Source of the DNA: JAAYZQ01 sp034428935
GTDB lineage: Bacteria; Chloroflexota; Anaerolineae; JAAYZQ01
DNA: 25,541 nucleotides
NCBI GenBank assembly: GCA_034428935.1
Contig: DAOUHB010000057.1
Coordinates: 1 to 25,541, forward strand
Direction of reading: 5' to 3'
In this document: positions 15,513 through 24,960 of the stretch, one piece after another
Layout: each line of letters begins with the position of its first letter
Position numbering within the stretch: position 1 is the stretch's first letter
Notes under the pieces: model-generated
What the model saw: only the letters and a program-made list of their open reading frames with translations
What the model was told of the DNA's origin: nothing
Databases searched by the model: none
Translations under genes and position numbers: made by a program

Positions 15513-15541
15513 TTGACCGCACAGCCCATGCGCACTATACT
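15513..15541 (+). promoter_or_regulatory. Promoter of typA
   Basis: On the plus strand, TTGACC (15513-15518), a 17-base spacer, then TATACT (15536-15541). Transcription would start near 15548, about 53 bases before the typA ATG. It is divergent from the kinase promoter, with about 55 bases between the two -35 elements. Confidence 0.72.
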
Positions 15542-15600
15542 GTGCTGCCTTGCGGCACGCAGGGAAATGAACGCTGCCCGGTAGAAGGGATGTCGTAGGA

Positions 15601-17451
<1,851 letters not shown>

Positions 17452-17463
17452 GTTCGTGGCAGA

Positions 17464-17497
17464 GTGGGAGAGACCCGCGGGCGCGGGTCTCTCCCAC
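17464..17497. terminator. Bidirectional hairpin between convergent typA and metalloprotease genes
   Basis: A perfect 16-bp inverted repeat, GTGGGAGAGACCCGCG (17464-17479) with CGCGGGTCTCTCCCAC (17482-17497). It sits between the typA stop (17451) and the convergent gene's stop (17507). No T-run follows on either strand, so it may work with Rho or as an mRNA 3'-end stabiliser. Confidence 0.65.
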
Positions 17498-17506
17498 GCG
17501 CACCAC

Positions 17507-20017
17507 CTACGGCGTTGCCTCGCGCATCACCAGAGGCAGGTAGAGCATCTGGGGCTCCAGTGCTCGATAGCCGCTGGCCGCACTGGTCAGCACGTCGGTG
17601 CCGGCAAAGAGCCCAACCACCTCGACCACGTCGTGAACCGGCGGCAGCTGCAGCGTGCCCTCGGCAGTGCCGTTCTCGTCCACGCGCAGCAGCAAGAAGA
17701 TATCCGGCAAGAAGAACCGCTGCCCTCCCGGGCCGCGTCCCATTGCCTGGATCAGGATGGCGAACGGGTTCTGCGGGTCATAGTAAGGATCGGTCCCGTC
17801 GAGCTGGCAGCGCACAAAGACCTGTCCCTGGTCGGTCTCGCGTACCAGGCAGTTTAGCTTGGTCTCTTGCTGGAGGGCCGCCTGGACCACGACGCCGCCC
17901 AGCTCCTCGAAGACGGGGTGCTGGTCCGCCGGATCCAGGTCGCTTACCAACAGGTCCTGCCAGGACGCGCGCACCTCCACCGCGCCCACGATTGCCTCGA
18001 CCGCAGTGATGGGGGCATTTGCCGTGATGGTGATGGGAATGTCGCGCAGCTCGCCGGGGCCCAGCTCCAGGCCCAGATCGCCGTCGTTGATGTTCACGTC
18101 AAACCAGTCGGGCAGGTTCGTCTCCCAGTCGAGGATAAAGAAGCGCGGCTCCGCAAAGTCGTCGTTGCGCAGGTGAATGATGGCGTCGTACACCGCGCCG
18201 GCGCCCCCGGCCTCGGGCACGGCAAAGTAAAAGATGTTCTCCTGCTCCATGTCGCCGTCCTGGTTGCCCAGCACCGTCTCGCCCGCCACGGGATCGATGG
18301 TCACGCGCAGGCAGGTATGGAAGGCAAAGCTCTCGCCCTCCAGCCCGCCCTCGGGCGGCGCTATGTCGGGGGTCCACTCGATAAAGACGTCCACGAACTC
18401 GCCCGGGTCGATGTTTGCCAGGTCGGGGAACTCGGCCGGCGTCACCGTGCCAAGGTTGACCCATCCGCTGGCGCCGGCGATGCCCAGGCCGGGGGGATCG
18501 GTGATCTCGAAGTTGACGACTACGTTACTGGCCGGCGCGCCACCAACGTTGCGCACCCGGGCATAGAGGCGGTTCACCAGGCCGATGGCCGGGTCGTCGC
18601 CGTTGCCGCGCGGCACGGGGTTGCCGTCCAGGGCGTTCCAGGTGCCGTAGCGATACGCGTTGTAGCCATTCACGGGGCTGTCGATCCAGATATCGGTCGT
18701 CTCCCACGTATTGCCTGGCGGCGACGTCCAGGGATAGATCATCACGTCAGGCTGCATGGATGCCTCCTGATCGTAAGAGACGCGCACCTCGTAGTTGTCG
18801 TCGTCCACCATCAAGGCGACCCCGATCTGGATGCCATCCGCCAGGCTGGAATACATGTCGCCCTGGTGCCACAGATCGTTGCGCGTCGGGTTGCCCATGA
18901 CGGTCACCACCTGGCTTGCCCCATCTTCTACGCGCTCGATGAGCACGCCCTCGTCGGGGATGCCGTTGCTGCCGGGGGGCCCTCCCTGGAAGCCGCCGTT
19001 TAGCTCATCGCCGTTGACCCGCCGCCGCACACTGATGAGATAGTACAGATTGTCGGTGATGTACGCCTTGGCCGCCTGGGCGTTGGGCTTGCCGGCGGGA
19101 TCGTACTCCATTGCCCACAGCAATGCCGTGCCGCCGCCGACGCCCACGCAAGGGCTGGGGCCGACGCTACAGACCGGGGTAAAGGTCTGGTACTTGGTCA
19201 CGGGCAGCCAACCGGGAAAGGCGACGTCATCCTGCTTTTCGTACACGCCACTCTGCCCCGGGTAGTTGCTGTCCAGCAGCTCGAACTCGCTGTTGTAGTT
19301 GCTTGGATGGGCCGGCCCGGCCTGCTGAAAAGCGTGGCCGATCTCGTGGGCCCAACGTCCCCAGACTTGCAGGTCGGTCTCGGTTGGGTTCTCGGAAAAG
19401 ATGGCGCATCCCACGTTGGCGACGTCGCCACCCGGGCCCATGGGCAGGTTACACGAGCCGGCACCCTGCCCCCTGTGGAACTGCGTGGGGCTCGTCTCGG
19501 CCATGACCACCATCACCGCCTGGACGTCGGTCCAGTCCAGGCCGGCGGGCGAGTTGGCAATGGCATCGTTCAGGACCTTGGTGAACTTGGCCCCGCACGA
19601 CAGGTCGCCGCTCGAGTCCTCGGCACAGGTGTCCACCGTGCCGCCGTCGTCGACGTAGGCGCTGCGATTGTCGGGCAACTGGAACAGATCCGAAACCTGG
19701 TAGCTGATGCTCATGGCGCCGTAAGCGATGTTCTGCCACAAGGCATTGAGCTGGTCGAACATGCCCTCCACCTCGGCGCGCGTGTAGCGTGTAGTCGCCG
19801 TGTAGTCCTGGAAATAGACCCGCAACACCACCACCTCCTGCGCGCCCAGGACGGGGTCGGCGGCGGGGGCAAAGGGCTCTTGGGCCGCGGCAGGCGCCGG
19901 GACGGTGCCGGATTGGCCCTGCGCTCCCACTGCCGGCTCGTGCGCCACAACAGGCGCGACGCCGAGGGGCAACAGCGAGACCGCAAGGAGGAGTGACACA
20001 AACAGCCGGTACTTCAT
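17507..20017 (-). CDS. Secreted HEIGH metalloprotease-like protein with C-terminal LPLVMR tag
   Basis: An 836-residue exported protein. A signal peptide (about 1-25, cleavage near 'VVA-HEP') and a low-complexity Ala/Pro stretch precede an N-terminal domain with a zinc-peptidase motif, 'WAHEIGHAFQQAG' (H224, E225, H228). Candidate third ligands lie in 'SEFELLDSNYPG' (E246 or D249). The layout recalls M6/InhA-like peptidases but I cannot fix the family. Residues about 440-720 look like beta-sandwich or CARDB/NEW3-type modules ('RVRNVGGAPASNVVVNFEI', 'GPGELRDIPITITA'). The chain ends 'QMLYLPLVMREATP'. ATG 20017 has AAAGGA about nine bases upstream, and the promoter at 20132-20160 is near consensus. 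Likely role: extracellular protein breakdown. The peptidase call rests mainly on HExxH and export. Confidence 0.75.
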   Translation of the reverse strand: MKYRLFVSLLLAVSLLPLGVAPVVAHEPAVGAQGQSGTVPAPAAAQEPFAPAADPVLGAQEVVVLRVYFQDYTATTRYTRAEVEGMFDQLNALWQNIAYGAMSISYQVSDLFQLPDNRSAYVDDGGTVDTCAEDSSGDLSCGAKFTKVLNDAIANSPAGLDWTDVQAVMVVMAETSPTQFHRGQGAGSCNLPMGPGGDVANVGCAIFSENPTETDLQVWGRWAHEIGHAFQQAGPAHPSNYNSEFELLDSNYPGQSGVYEKQDDVAFPGWLPVTKYQTFTPVCSVGPSPCVGVGGGTALLWAMEYDPAGKPNAQAAKAYITDNLYYLISVRRRVNGDELNGGFQGGPPGSNGIPDEGVLIERVEDGASQVVTVMGNPTRNDLWHQGDMYSSLADGIQIGVALMVDDDNYEVRVSYDQEASMQPDVMIYPWTSPPGNTWETTDIWIDSPVNGYNAYRYGTWNALDGNPVPRGNGDDPAIGLVNRLYARVRNVGGAPASNVVVNFEITDPPGLGIAGASGWVNLGTVTPAEFPDLANIDPGEFVDVFIEWTPDIAPPEGGLEGESFAFHTCLRVTIDPVAGETVLGNQDGDMEQENIFYFAVPEAGGAGAVYDAIIHLRNDDFAEPRFFILDWETNLPDWFDVNINDGDLGLELGPGELRDIPITITANAPITAVEAIVGAVEVRASWQDLLVSDLDPADQHPVFEELGGVVVQAALQQETKLNCLVRETDQGQVFVRCQLDGTDPYYDPQNPFAILIQAMGRGPGGQRFFLPDIFLLLRVDENGTAEGTLQLPPVHDVVEVVGLFAGTDVLTSAASGYRALEPQMLYLPLVMREATP

Positions 20018-20131
20018 GGATCACGTCCTTTCCATGGGTAAATGACGGCCAGACATCCGCTGATATGAGGGGCGTCCACAGCCCGGTTCGGACGCGACGT
20101 TGCAGGGAAGGGAGGATAAGGTGGTCCGCAC

Positions 20132-20160
20132 ATTGTACCGAGTTCGAAGCGACTTGTCAA
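20132..20160 (-). promoter_or_regulatory. Sigma70-type promoter of the secreted metalloprotease gene
   Basis: On the minus strand, TTGACA (20160-20155), a 17-base spacer, then TACAAT (20137-20132). Transcription would start near 20125, giving a leader of about 105 bases. Confidence 0.75.
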
Positions 20161-20186
20161 TTAATGTTACATTAATCTTGTGTAAC
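20160..20186. promoter_or_regulatory. Overlapping AT-rich dyads beside the metalloprotease promoter
   Basis: ATTAATGT (20160-20167), one base, ACATTAAT (20169-20176) is a perfect 8-1-8 dyad touching the -35 box. Overlapping it, GTTACA (20166-20171), nine bases, TGTAAC (20181-20186) is a 6-9-6 dyad. This AT-rich island in GC-rich DNA is a good candidate operator; the regulator is unknown. Confidence 0.5.
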
Positions 20187-20206
20187 TGCTCAGGCATCCG
20201 CTGCGC

Positions 20207-20322
20207 CGCCGGTTGAAACCGGCGTCTGAGACCAGAAACGCGTTAAAACGCGTTCGGGGTCAGTGCGGTGTGAACCCGTTTCAACGGGTTTTCGGTATAA
20301 GCCAGGCGTTTCAACGCCTGGC
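20207..20322. repeat. Cluster of four hairpins with variable stems and a constant core
   Basis: Four perfect inverted repeats occur in 116 bases: CGCCGGTTGAAACCGGCG (20207-20224), AACGCGTTAAAACGCGTT (20237-20254), AACCCGTTTCAACGGGTT (20273-20290) and one of 10-bp arms spanning 20301-20322 with inner CAGGCGTTTCAACGCCTG. Stem bases change in matched pairs while a GTT/AAC-flanked TGAA, TAAA or TTCA centre is kept. They lie downstream of the glycoside-hydrolase-like gene and may end its transcript. The same core recurs in the array at the right end of the window. Confidence 0.8.
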
Positions 20323-20378
20323 AAGCCGGGCCTGCACGGCCAGCCGCCAGGAAAAGAAGCGACAGGCTACCTGGTCTA

Positions 20379-21212
20379 CTACGGGAGCTTGCGGTAGGCA
20401 TGCCCCCACGGGGTCAGGCCGTCCTCATCGAACAGGGGCCGACCCCAGACGCTGGTGGGCGTGATGCCATCGGGCACGCGGGCCAGAAACCAGGCATAGT
20501 ACACGTTCTGCGCCTCCAGCCAGGGCACGAGCTCGGGGTCAAAGAACTCCTTGAGGACCACCGGTCCGGTCACACCTCGCTCCTGGCCCCACTGGCGAAC
20601 GGCGGCGACGACGGCCTGGCAGTCGGCCGTTTCGGCATAGCAGTTCAGGCTCAGGCCGGCGACGCGAGACCTTCCCGCGGGCGACAGCGCAGCCCACCAG
20701 CGGTCGAGCCACTGGCGCCAGTCGAGGTAGCCGTAGGCCGTCTGCGTGCGCATCGTCGGGGCCAGGAGATCGTGGGCCGGGTAGGCGGCCATGATCTCGG
20801 GCCACAGGGCCGCCGCCTCTTGAGGCGCGACGTCAGAGCCGCCCTCGTCTCGCGGCCCGTTTGGCTCGTTGAAGGTAAGTAGCCAGCCGGCTTCCGGTGT
20901 CGCCGGCCGGCCGATGTACTCCGGGATTCCAACCGTCGGCACAAAGCCGGGGACGTCGATGGGGTCAGGCGATACGTACCAGTTGTGCCACCACGCAGCG
21001 CCGATGTCCCGAATGTCCTGGGCTACAGCGGCACCGACCTCGACGCCAACGCCCTTGCGCGGGCTCGAGGCCGCCTGCCCCGGGGAGGAGCGGACCACAG
21101 GCAGGAAGACGGTGTGGATCCGCGTTGGCTCGGCAGCCACTCCGGCGGTGGCCACCGCCAGGGCGCCGGCGAGCACCAGCAATAGATAGAGCCGCTTGGC
21201 AACCATTTTCAT
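20379..21212 (-). CDS. Secreted glycoside-hydrolase-like protein (Glyco_hydro_cc / GH128-like)
   Basis: A 277-residue exported protein. An N-terminal hydrophobic segment (about 6-24) ends near 'GVAAEP' and serves as signal peptide or anchor, then 'RIHTVFLPVVRSS' leads into a TIM-barrel-like domain. It begins 'GVGVEVG', with 'WWHNWYVSPDP'. E116 in 'LLTFNEPN' fits the acid/base Glu and E222 in 'VVLKEFF' the nucleophile of clan-A glycosidases; spacing and the opening Trp-rich strand resemble the Glyco_hydro_cc family (beta-1,3-glucanase-like members). ATG 21212 is chosen with GAGGTGG close upstream; GTG 21218 and ATG 21206 are also in frame. The segment after the signal shares an 'LP(L/V)V-x-R' motif with the C-terminus of the neighbouring metalloprotease. 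Glycosidase class is probable, substrate unknown. Confidence 0.7.
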   Translation of the reverse strand: MKMVAKRLYLLLVLAGALAVATAGVAAEPTRIHTVFLPVVRSSPGQAASSPRKGVGVEVGAAVAQDIRDIGAAWWHNWYVSPDPIDVPGFVPTVGIPEYIGRPATPEAGWLLTFNEPNGPRDEGGSDVAPQEAAALWPEIMAAYPAHDLLAPTMRTQTAYGYLDWRQWLDRWWAALSPAGRSRVAGLSLNCYAETADCQAVVAAVRQWGQERGVTGPVVLKEFFDPELVPWLEAQNVYYAWFLARVPDGITPTSVWGRPLFDEDGLTPWGHAYRKLP

Positions 21213-21499
21213 GACCACCTCGTCTACGATGATGAGCTTCGATGTGCGGCATTGTAGGCACCGAGATCAGGCGCAGGTTGCGGTCGGGATTGGAAAGCGT
21301 CGTTATACAGGTCGGGTGCGATGGAGAGGGATTAGGGAGATCGGATTGCACGGTAGCATAGCGCAAGACGAGGAAATTGGCAAGATTGGGGTCGCGTCGG
21401 GCTATGCGGCCGTCGCCGTGGTCAATCTGGTCCGGCCTGGCCGTCTTTCAGAGGGGCGGGCGTCGGGCGCCGAGGGCAAGAGGGGCTGCTACGGGGGTG
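21213..21499. other. Gene-free stretch upstream of the glycoside-hydrolase-like gene
   Basis: I see no convincing gene here on either strand. A minus-strand TATAAC at 21302-21307 could be a -10 box for the downstream gene but lacks a -35 partner. Short open frames here show no family likeness. Confidence 0.5.
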
Positions 21500-21560
21500 A
21501 ACAAACAAAACGGCCATCCGTGCGGCTCTCGTCTTCTTGAACGAGAGGCCACGGACGGCC
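21500..21560 (-). terminator. Rho-independent terminator of the tRNA-Pro gene
   Basis: A stem of about 19 bp (21512-21532 with 21541-21560, with a mismatch and a small bulge) around an eight-base loop. On the minus strand it is followed by GTTTTGTTTGTT (complement of 21500-21511). This is the clearest intrinsic terminator in the window, and it begins about 35 bases after the tRNA 3' end. Confidence 0.85.
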
Positions 21561-21593
21561 ATCCTGCCTGACGTGCGGACTGTGCTTGGTAAC

Positions 21594-21670
<77 letters not shown>

Positions 21671-21682
21671 AAACCATTTGGT

Positions 21683-21711
21683 ATTATACCCTACCCCGCA
21701 GTATTTGACAA
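21683..21711 (-). promoter_or_regulatory. Promoter of the tRNA-Pro gene
   Basis: On the minus strand, TTGTCA (21711-21706), a 17-base spacer, then a perfect TATAAT (21688-21683). Transcription would start near 21676, about six bases before the mature tRNA. Confidence 0.78.
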
Positions 21712-21783
21712 GTTGACGGGCGACAGTGGCACGCCCGGGCGGGCCTCTCCACAGATGCCGGTAGAAAACACAGGGATCAGGAA

Positions 21784-21812
21784 TTGCCTCCATGCGGAGC
21801 CTGTGTTATACT
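21784..21812 (+). promoter_or_regulatory. Promoter of the receiver-AAA+ operon
   Basis: On the plus strand, TTGCCT (21784-21789), a 17-base spacer, then TATACT (21807-21812), preceded by TG one base upstream (extended -10). Transcription would start near 21819, leaving a leader of about 75 bases. Confidence 0.65.
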
Positions 21813-21820
21813 CGAGGCCA

Positions 21821-21848
21821 CGGGCCCGCGGGTGAGGGGGCGGGCCCG
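21821..21848 (+). promoter_or_regulatory. GC-rich hairpin at the 5' end of the receiver-AAA+ transcript
   Basis: CGGGCCCGC (21821-21829) and GCGGGCCCG (21840-21848) form a perfect 9-bp stem with a ten-base loop. It begins within a few bases of the predicted transcript start and ends about 34 bases before the ribosome site. It may protect the mRNA 5' end. Confidence 0.5.
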
Positions 21849-21893
21849 CCAGGCAGTGCCCCGCCAGTCAGGAGGCGCGAAGGAGACGCGGAC

Positions 21894-22298
21894 ATGGGAG
21901 CGGACAGGACAGAAGAAGCCAGGACCGGCAAGCGTCGAATCATGATCATCGAGGACGATCCCGACATGATCGAGTTGCTCAGCCTGATCGTCCGGCGTGG
22001 CGGCTATGAGCCCATCGCCGCCCTCGGCGGACAGGAGGGGGTACGCAAGCTCCAGGAGCTGGGAGCCGATCTCGTCCTCCTGGACCTGATGATGGGCGAC
22101 ATGAGCGGCTGGCTGGTGCTACAGACGGTCAAGGGCGACGAGACGCTGCAGCACATTCCCGTCCTCATCGTCAGCGCCAAGCACCAGATGGAAGACCCGA
22201 GCCAGGCCGAAGCGTTTGCCCACCTCTTCGAGGGCTACCTGGTCAAGCCCTTTGTCGTTCAGGACCTGTTGAGCCAGATCACGGAGGCACTGTCATGA
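21894..22298 (+). CDS. Stand-alone CheY-like receiver protein
   Basis: A 134-residue single receiver domain without an output domain. The acidic pocket is E20-D21-D22 in 'IMIIEDDPDM', the phospho-acceptor is D64 in 'LVLLDLMMGDMSG', the switch Ser is S94 in 'VLIVSAK', and K118 is in 'YLVKPF', so all key residues are present. ATG 21894 has GAAGGAG about eight bases upstream; the frame is open from 21792 but those codons are GC-rich leader. Its last four bases overlap the start of the AAA+ gene (ATGA), so the two are translated together. It probably receives phosphate from a kinase elsewhere and acts by protein contact, most simply on the AAA+ partner (inference). Confidence 0.92.
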   Translation: MGADRTEEARTGKRRIMIIEDDPDMIELLSLIVRRGGYEPIAALGGQEGVRKLQELGADLVLLDLMMGDMSGWLVLQTVKGDETLQHIPVLIVSAKHQMEDPSQAEAFAHLFEGYLVKPFVVQDLLSQITEALS

Positions 22299-23590
22299 CC
22301 GCGGAAAATTCCTCTGCTGTTGACGCCTTTGTCCCGCAAGAACCCGGATCCATCCAGGCCACGGGCCTGAGCCTCGGGTTTCTGGCGGACCTGGTCATCA
22401 AGGTCCTCTACTTCCGGGGGTACGTGACGGGCGGAGACGTGGCGGAAGAGGTGCGCCTGCCCTTTAACGGAGTGATCGAGCACGTTCTGGAGTTCCTGAA
22501 GCGCGACCAGTTCTGCGAGGTCAAGGGCGCCGGGGGCATTGGCCGCTCGGCCTACCAGTACAGCATCACTGCCAAGGGCATTGCCCGCGCGCGCGAGGTG
22601 CTGGACCGGGGCCAGTACGTGGGCCCCGCCCCTGTAACCCTCGCCGACTATAACATGGCCCTCCGGCGCCAGCCCATGCTCACCGATTCCATCCACGAGC
22701 GCGAAATACGCCAGGCCCTCTCGCACCTGGTGGTGAGCGAAGACATGATGGAGATGCTCGGACCGGCCATCAACTCCGGGCGCTCGATCTTTCTCTATGG
22801 CGCCCCGGGCAACGGCAAGACGGTGATGGCCGAAAGCATCGGAGCCATGATCCTGGGCAACGAGATGTACATCCCCTACGCCATCGAGGTGGGCGGGATG
22901 GTCATCAAGGTCTTTGACGAGGTCAACCACCGCCCCCTACCCGAGGCCCCGTCGCGCAACTCGGGCCGGCCGCGCTACGACCGCCGCTGGGTGCGCATCA
23001 AGCGCCCGGTGATCACCACCGGCGGCGAGCTGACCCTGGAAACGCTGGACCTGGTGTGGGACGACGTCTCCAAGTACTACGAGGCCCCCTTTCAGATGAA
23101 GTCCAACGGCGGCATGTTTCTCATCGACGACTTCGGGCGGCAGTTGGTGCGCCCCCGCGACCTGTTGAACCGCTGGGTGGTGCCCCTGGAAAAGCGCTAC
23201 GACTACCTGACCCTGCACACGGGGCAAAAGATCGAGGTGCCTTTCGAGGTCCTCATCGTCTTTTCCACGAACCTGGAGCCGCGCGACCTGGTGGACGAGG
23301 CCTTCCTGCGGCGCATCCGCCACAAGATCCCCGTCGGCGACCCGACCTTTGACCAGTTTCGCGAGATCATGCGCCGGGAATGCGCCCGGCGCAACGTGCC
23401 CTTTGACGAATCAGGCCTGGCCTACCTGCTCCACGAGTACTATATCAAGCCCGGCAATCCCCTGCGGGCGTGCCACGCCCGCGACCTGCTGGACGAGATC
23501 CTGGACATGGCGCGCTACAAGAACGTACCGCCCACGCTGTCGACCGAGATGATCGACAGGGCGTGCAAGTCGTATTTCGTGCCGCTGTAG
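22295..23590 (+). CDS. AAA+ ATPase with winged-helix-like N-terminus
   Basis: A 431-residue ATPase. Residues about 25-110 look like a winged-helix domain ('LVIKVLYFRGYVTGGDVAEEV', then 'RSAYQYSITAKGIARA'). The AAA+ core has Walker A 'GAPGNGKT' (169-176), Walker B 'MFLIDDFGRQ' (D278-D279), sensor 1 'VLIVFSTNLEP' and an Arg-rich 'FLRRIRHKIP' that may be the arginine finger. A helical C-terminus follows ('HARDLLDEILDMARY'). I recognise it as MoxR/COG0714-like in style but cannot assign a named family. It overlaps the receiver gene by four bases, and no substrate gene is adjacent. The N-terminal domain could bind DNA or a partner. Likely role: a phosphorylation-controlled remodelling ATPase, by inference from the gene pair. 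Confidence 0.85.
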   Translation: MTAENSSAVDAFVPQEPGSIQATGLSLGFLADLVIKVLYFRGYVTGGDVAEEVRLPFNGVIEHVLEFLKRDQFCEVKGAGGIGRSAYQYSITAKGIARAREVLDRGQYVGPAPVTLADYNMALRRQPMLTDSIHEREIRQALSHLVVSEDMMEMLGPAINSGRSIFLYGAPGNGKTVMAESIGAMILGNEMYIPYAIEVGGMVIKVFDEVNHRPLPEAPSRNSGRPRYDRRWVRIKRPVITTGGELTLETLDLVWDDVSKYYEAPFQMKSNGGMFLIDDFGRQLVRPRDLLNRWVVPLEKRYDYLTLHTGQKIEVPFEVLIVFSTNLEPRDLVDEAFLRRIRHKIPVGDPTFDQFREIMRRECARRNVPFDESGLAYLLHEYYIKPGNPLRACHARDLLDEILDMARYKNVPPTLSTEMIDRACKSYFVPL

Positions 23591-23619
23591 CGGCAGTTGC
23601 GCTCCAGGTATTTATGTCA

Positions 23620-23644
23620 CGCCGCCGGCTGCGAACCGGCGGCG
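23620..23644. terminator. Hairpin between convergent AAA+ and aminotransferase genes
   Basis: CGCCGCCGG (23620-23628) and CCGGCGGCG (23636-23644) form a perfect 9-bp stem with a seven-base loop. Stops lie 30 bases to the left and 11 to the right. No T-run follows. The sequence resembles the first hairpin of the 20207 cluster (CGCCGCCGG-TTG-AAACCGGCG), so it may be the same repeat family used as a terminator. Confidence 0.6.
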
Positions 23645-23654
23645 TCTCCCTTGA

Positions 23655-24917
23655 TCAAGCGCTGGCGGTCACGGCCTGGTCAAAGATGTCCAGAGCAATT
23701 TCGATCTGCTCGCGGGTGACGACGAGGGGCGGGATCCAGCGGATCACGTTGCCGTAGGTGCCGCACGTCAGGAGCAAGAGGTCCTGCTCCAGGCAGCGGG
23801 CGACGACCTCCTTGACCAGGGCCGTGGCCGGCGACCCGTCGGGCAGGGTGAACTCGGCGCCGGCCATCAGCCCCAGGCCACGCACGTCGCCCAGGAGCGG
23901 GCAGCGCGCCTGGATGCCGCGCAGGCCGGCCAGGAGAACCTCGCCCAGGCGCGCCGCATTCTCCACCAGCCCCTCCTCCTGGAGCACCCGGACGGTGGCC
24001 TCGGCCGCCGCGCAGGCCACGGCATTGCCGCCGTAGGTGCCGCCGTGGGTGCCCGGGATCCAGCTCTCCATCAGCGCCCGGGGAGCAGCCACGCCCGAAA
24101 GGGGCAGGCCCGAAGCGAGTCCCTTGGCCATGGTCATGATGTCGGGCCGGATCTGAAAGTGCTCCACGGCGAAAAACCTGCCCGTGCGCCCAAAGCCCGT
24201 CTGGACCTCGTCGGCCACGAGGAGGATGCCGTGCTCGTCGCACACGTCGCGCAGGCCCCGCAGGAAGGAAACCGGAGGCACGACGTATCCCCCCTCGCCC
24301 AACACCGGCTCGACGACGATGGCGGCCGTCTCGCCGGGGGCCGTCTGGCTCGCCAGGAGGTGCCGCAGCTCTTTCAGGCACCAGGCGCTGGTCTCCTCGG
24401 CGTCCCAGCCGTAGCGATAGGCGTAGGGATAGGGTGCCACGAACACTCCGGCCGCCAGGGGCTGGTAGTTCTGCCGGTAGACCGTCCGGGACGTGGTCAT
24501 GGCCATGGTCAGGTTGGTCCGGCCGTGGAACGAGCCCTGGAAGACGACGACGTTGGGCCGGCCCGTGGCGTGGCGGGCCAGCTTGACCGCCCCTTCAAGC
24601 GCCTCGGCCCCGGAGTTGGAAAAGAAGAAACTGTCCAGGTGGGAAGGCACCACTTCGCGCAGCGCTTCCACCAGGCGCAAGAGAGGCTCGTGGTAGAGAA
24701 TGTTGACCTGGGCGTGGATGATCCTGCCCGCCTGCTCGCGGATGGCCTCCACGACTCGCGGATGGCAGTGCCCGGTGTTGGTCACGGCGATGCCGCAGGT
24801 AAAGTCCAGGTAGCGCCGGCCGTGGACGTCGTACAGGTAGGCGCCCTCCCCCCGTTCCACGACAATGTCGGTGATGCGACTCCAGACGGGCGACACGTGC
24901 CGCGTATCGTAGCTCAT
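23655..24917 (-). CDS. Class III PLP-dependent aminotransferase (4-aminobutyrate/acetylornithine type)
   Basis: A 420-residue aminotransferase of fold type I, class III. Cofactor features: 'SNSGAEALEGAVKLAR' (phosphate binding), 'SFHGRT', D236 in 'LLVADEVQTGFGRTGR' (contacts the pyridine N) and K265 in 'TMAKGLASGLPLSG' (Schiff-base Lys). 'GGTYGGNAVACAAA' and the C-terminal 'GNVIRWIPPLVVTREQI' are typical of GabT. These enzymes move an amino group from a terminal amine (GABA, acetylornithine, beta-alanine) to 2-oxoglutarate or pyruvate. ATG 24917 has AGGAG about eight bases upstream; upstream codons to 24959 lack family likeness. It is a single gene with no linked dehydrogenase, so GABA versus ornithine-type substrate cannot be settled. 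Its promoter must lie in or next to the repeat array. Confidence 0.9.
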   Translation of the reverse strand: MSYDTRHVSPVWSRITDIVVERGEGAYLYDVHGRRYLDFTCGIAVTNTGHCHPRVVEAIREQAGRIIHAQVNILYHEPLLRLVEALREVVPSHLDSFFFSNSGAEALEGAVKLARHATGRPNVVVFQGSFHGRTNLTMAMTTSRTVYRQNYQPLAAGVFVAPYPYAYRYGWDAEETSAWCLKELRHLLASQTAPGETAAIVVEPVLGEGGYVVPPVSFLRGLRDVCDEHGILLVADEVQTGFGRTGRFFAVEHFQIRPDIMTMAKGLASGLPLSGVAAPRALMESWIPGTHGGTYGGNAVACAAAEATVRVLQEEGLVENAARLGEVLLAGLRGIQARCPLLGDVRGLGLMAGAEFTLPDGSPATALVKEVVARCLEQDLLLLTCGTYGNVIRWIPPLVVTREQIEIALDIFDQAVTASA

Positions 24918-24960
24918 GCCTCGCTCCTCTCTCTCTGGGGCCGGACCCCCCACTCCCAAC

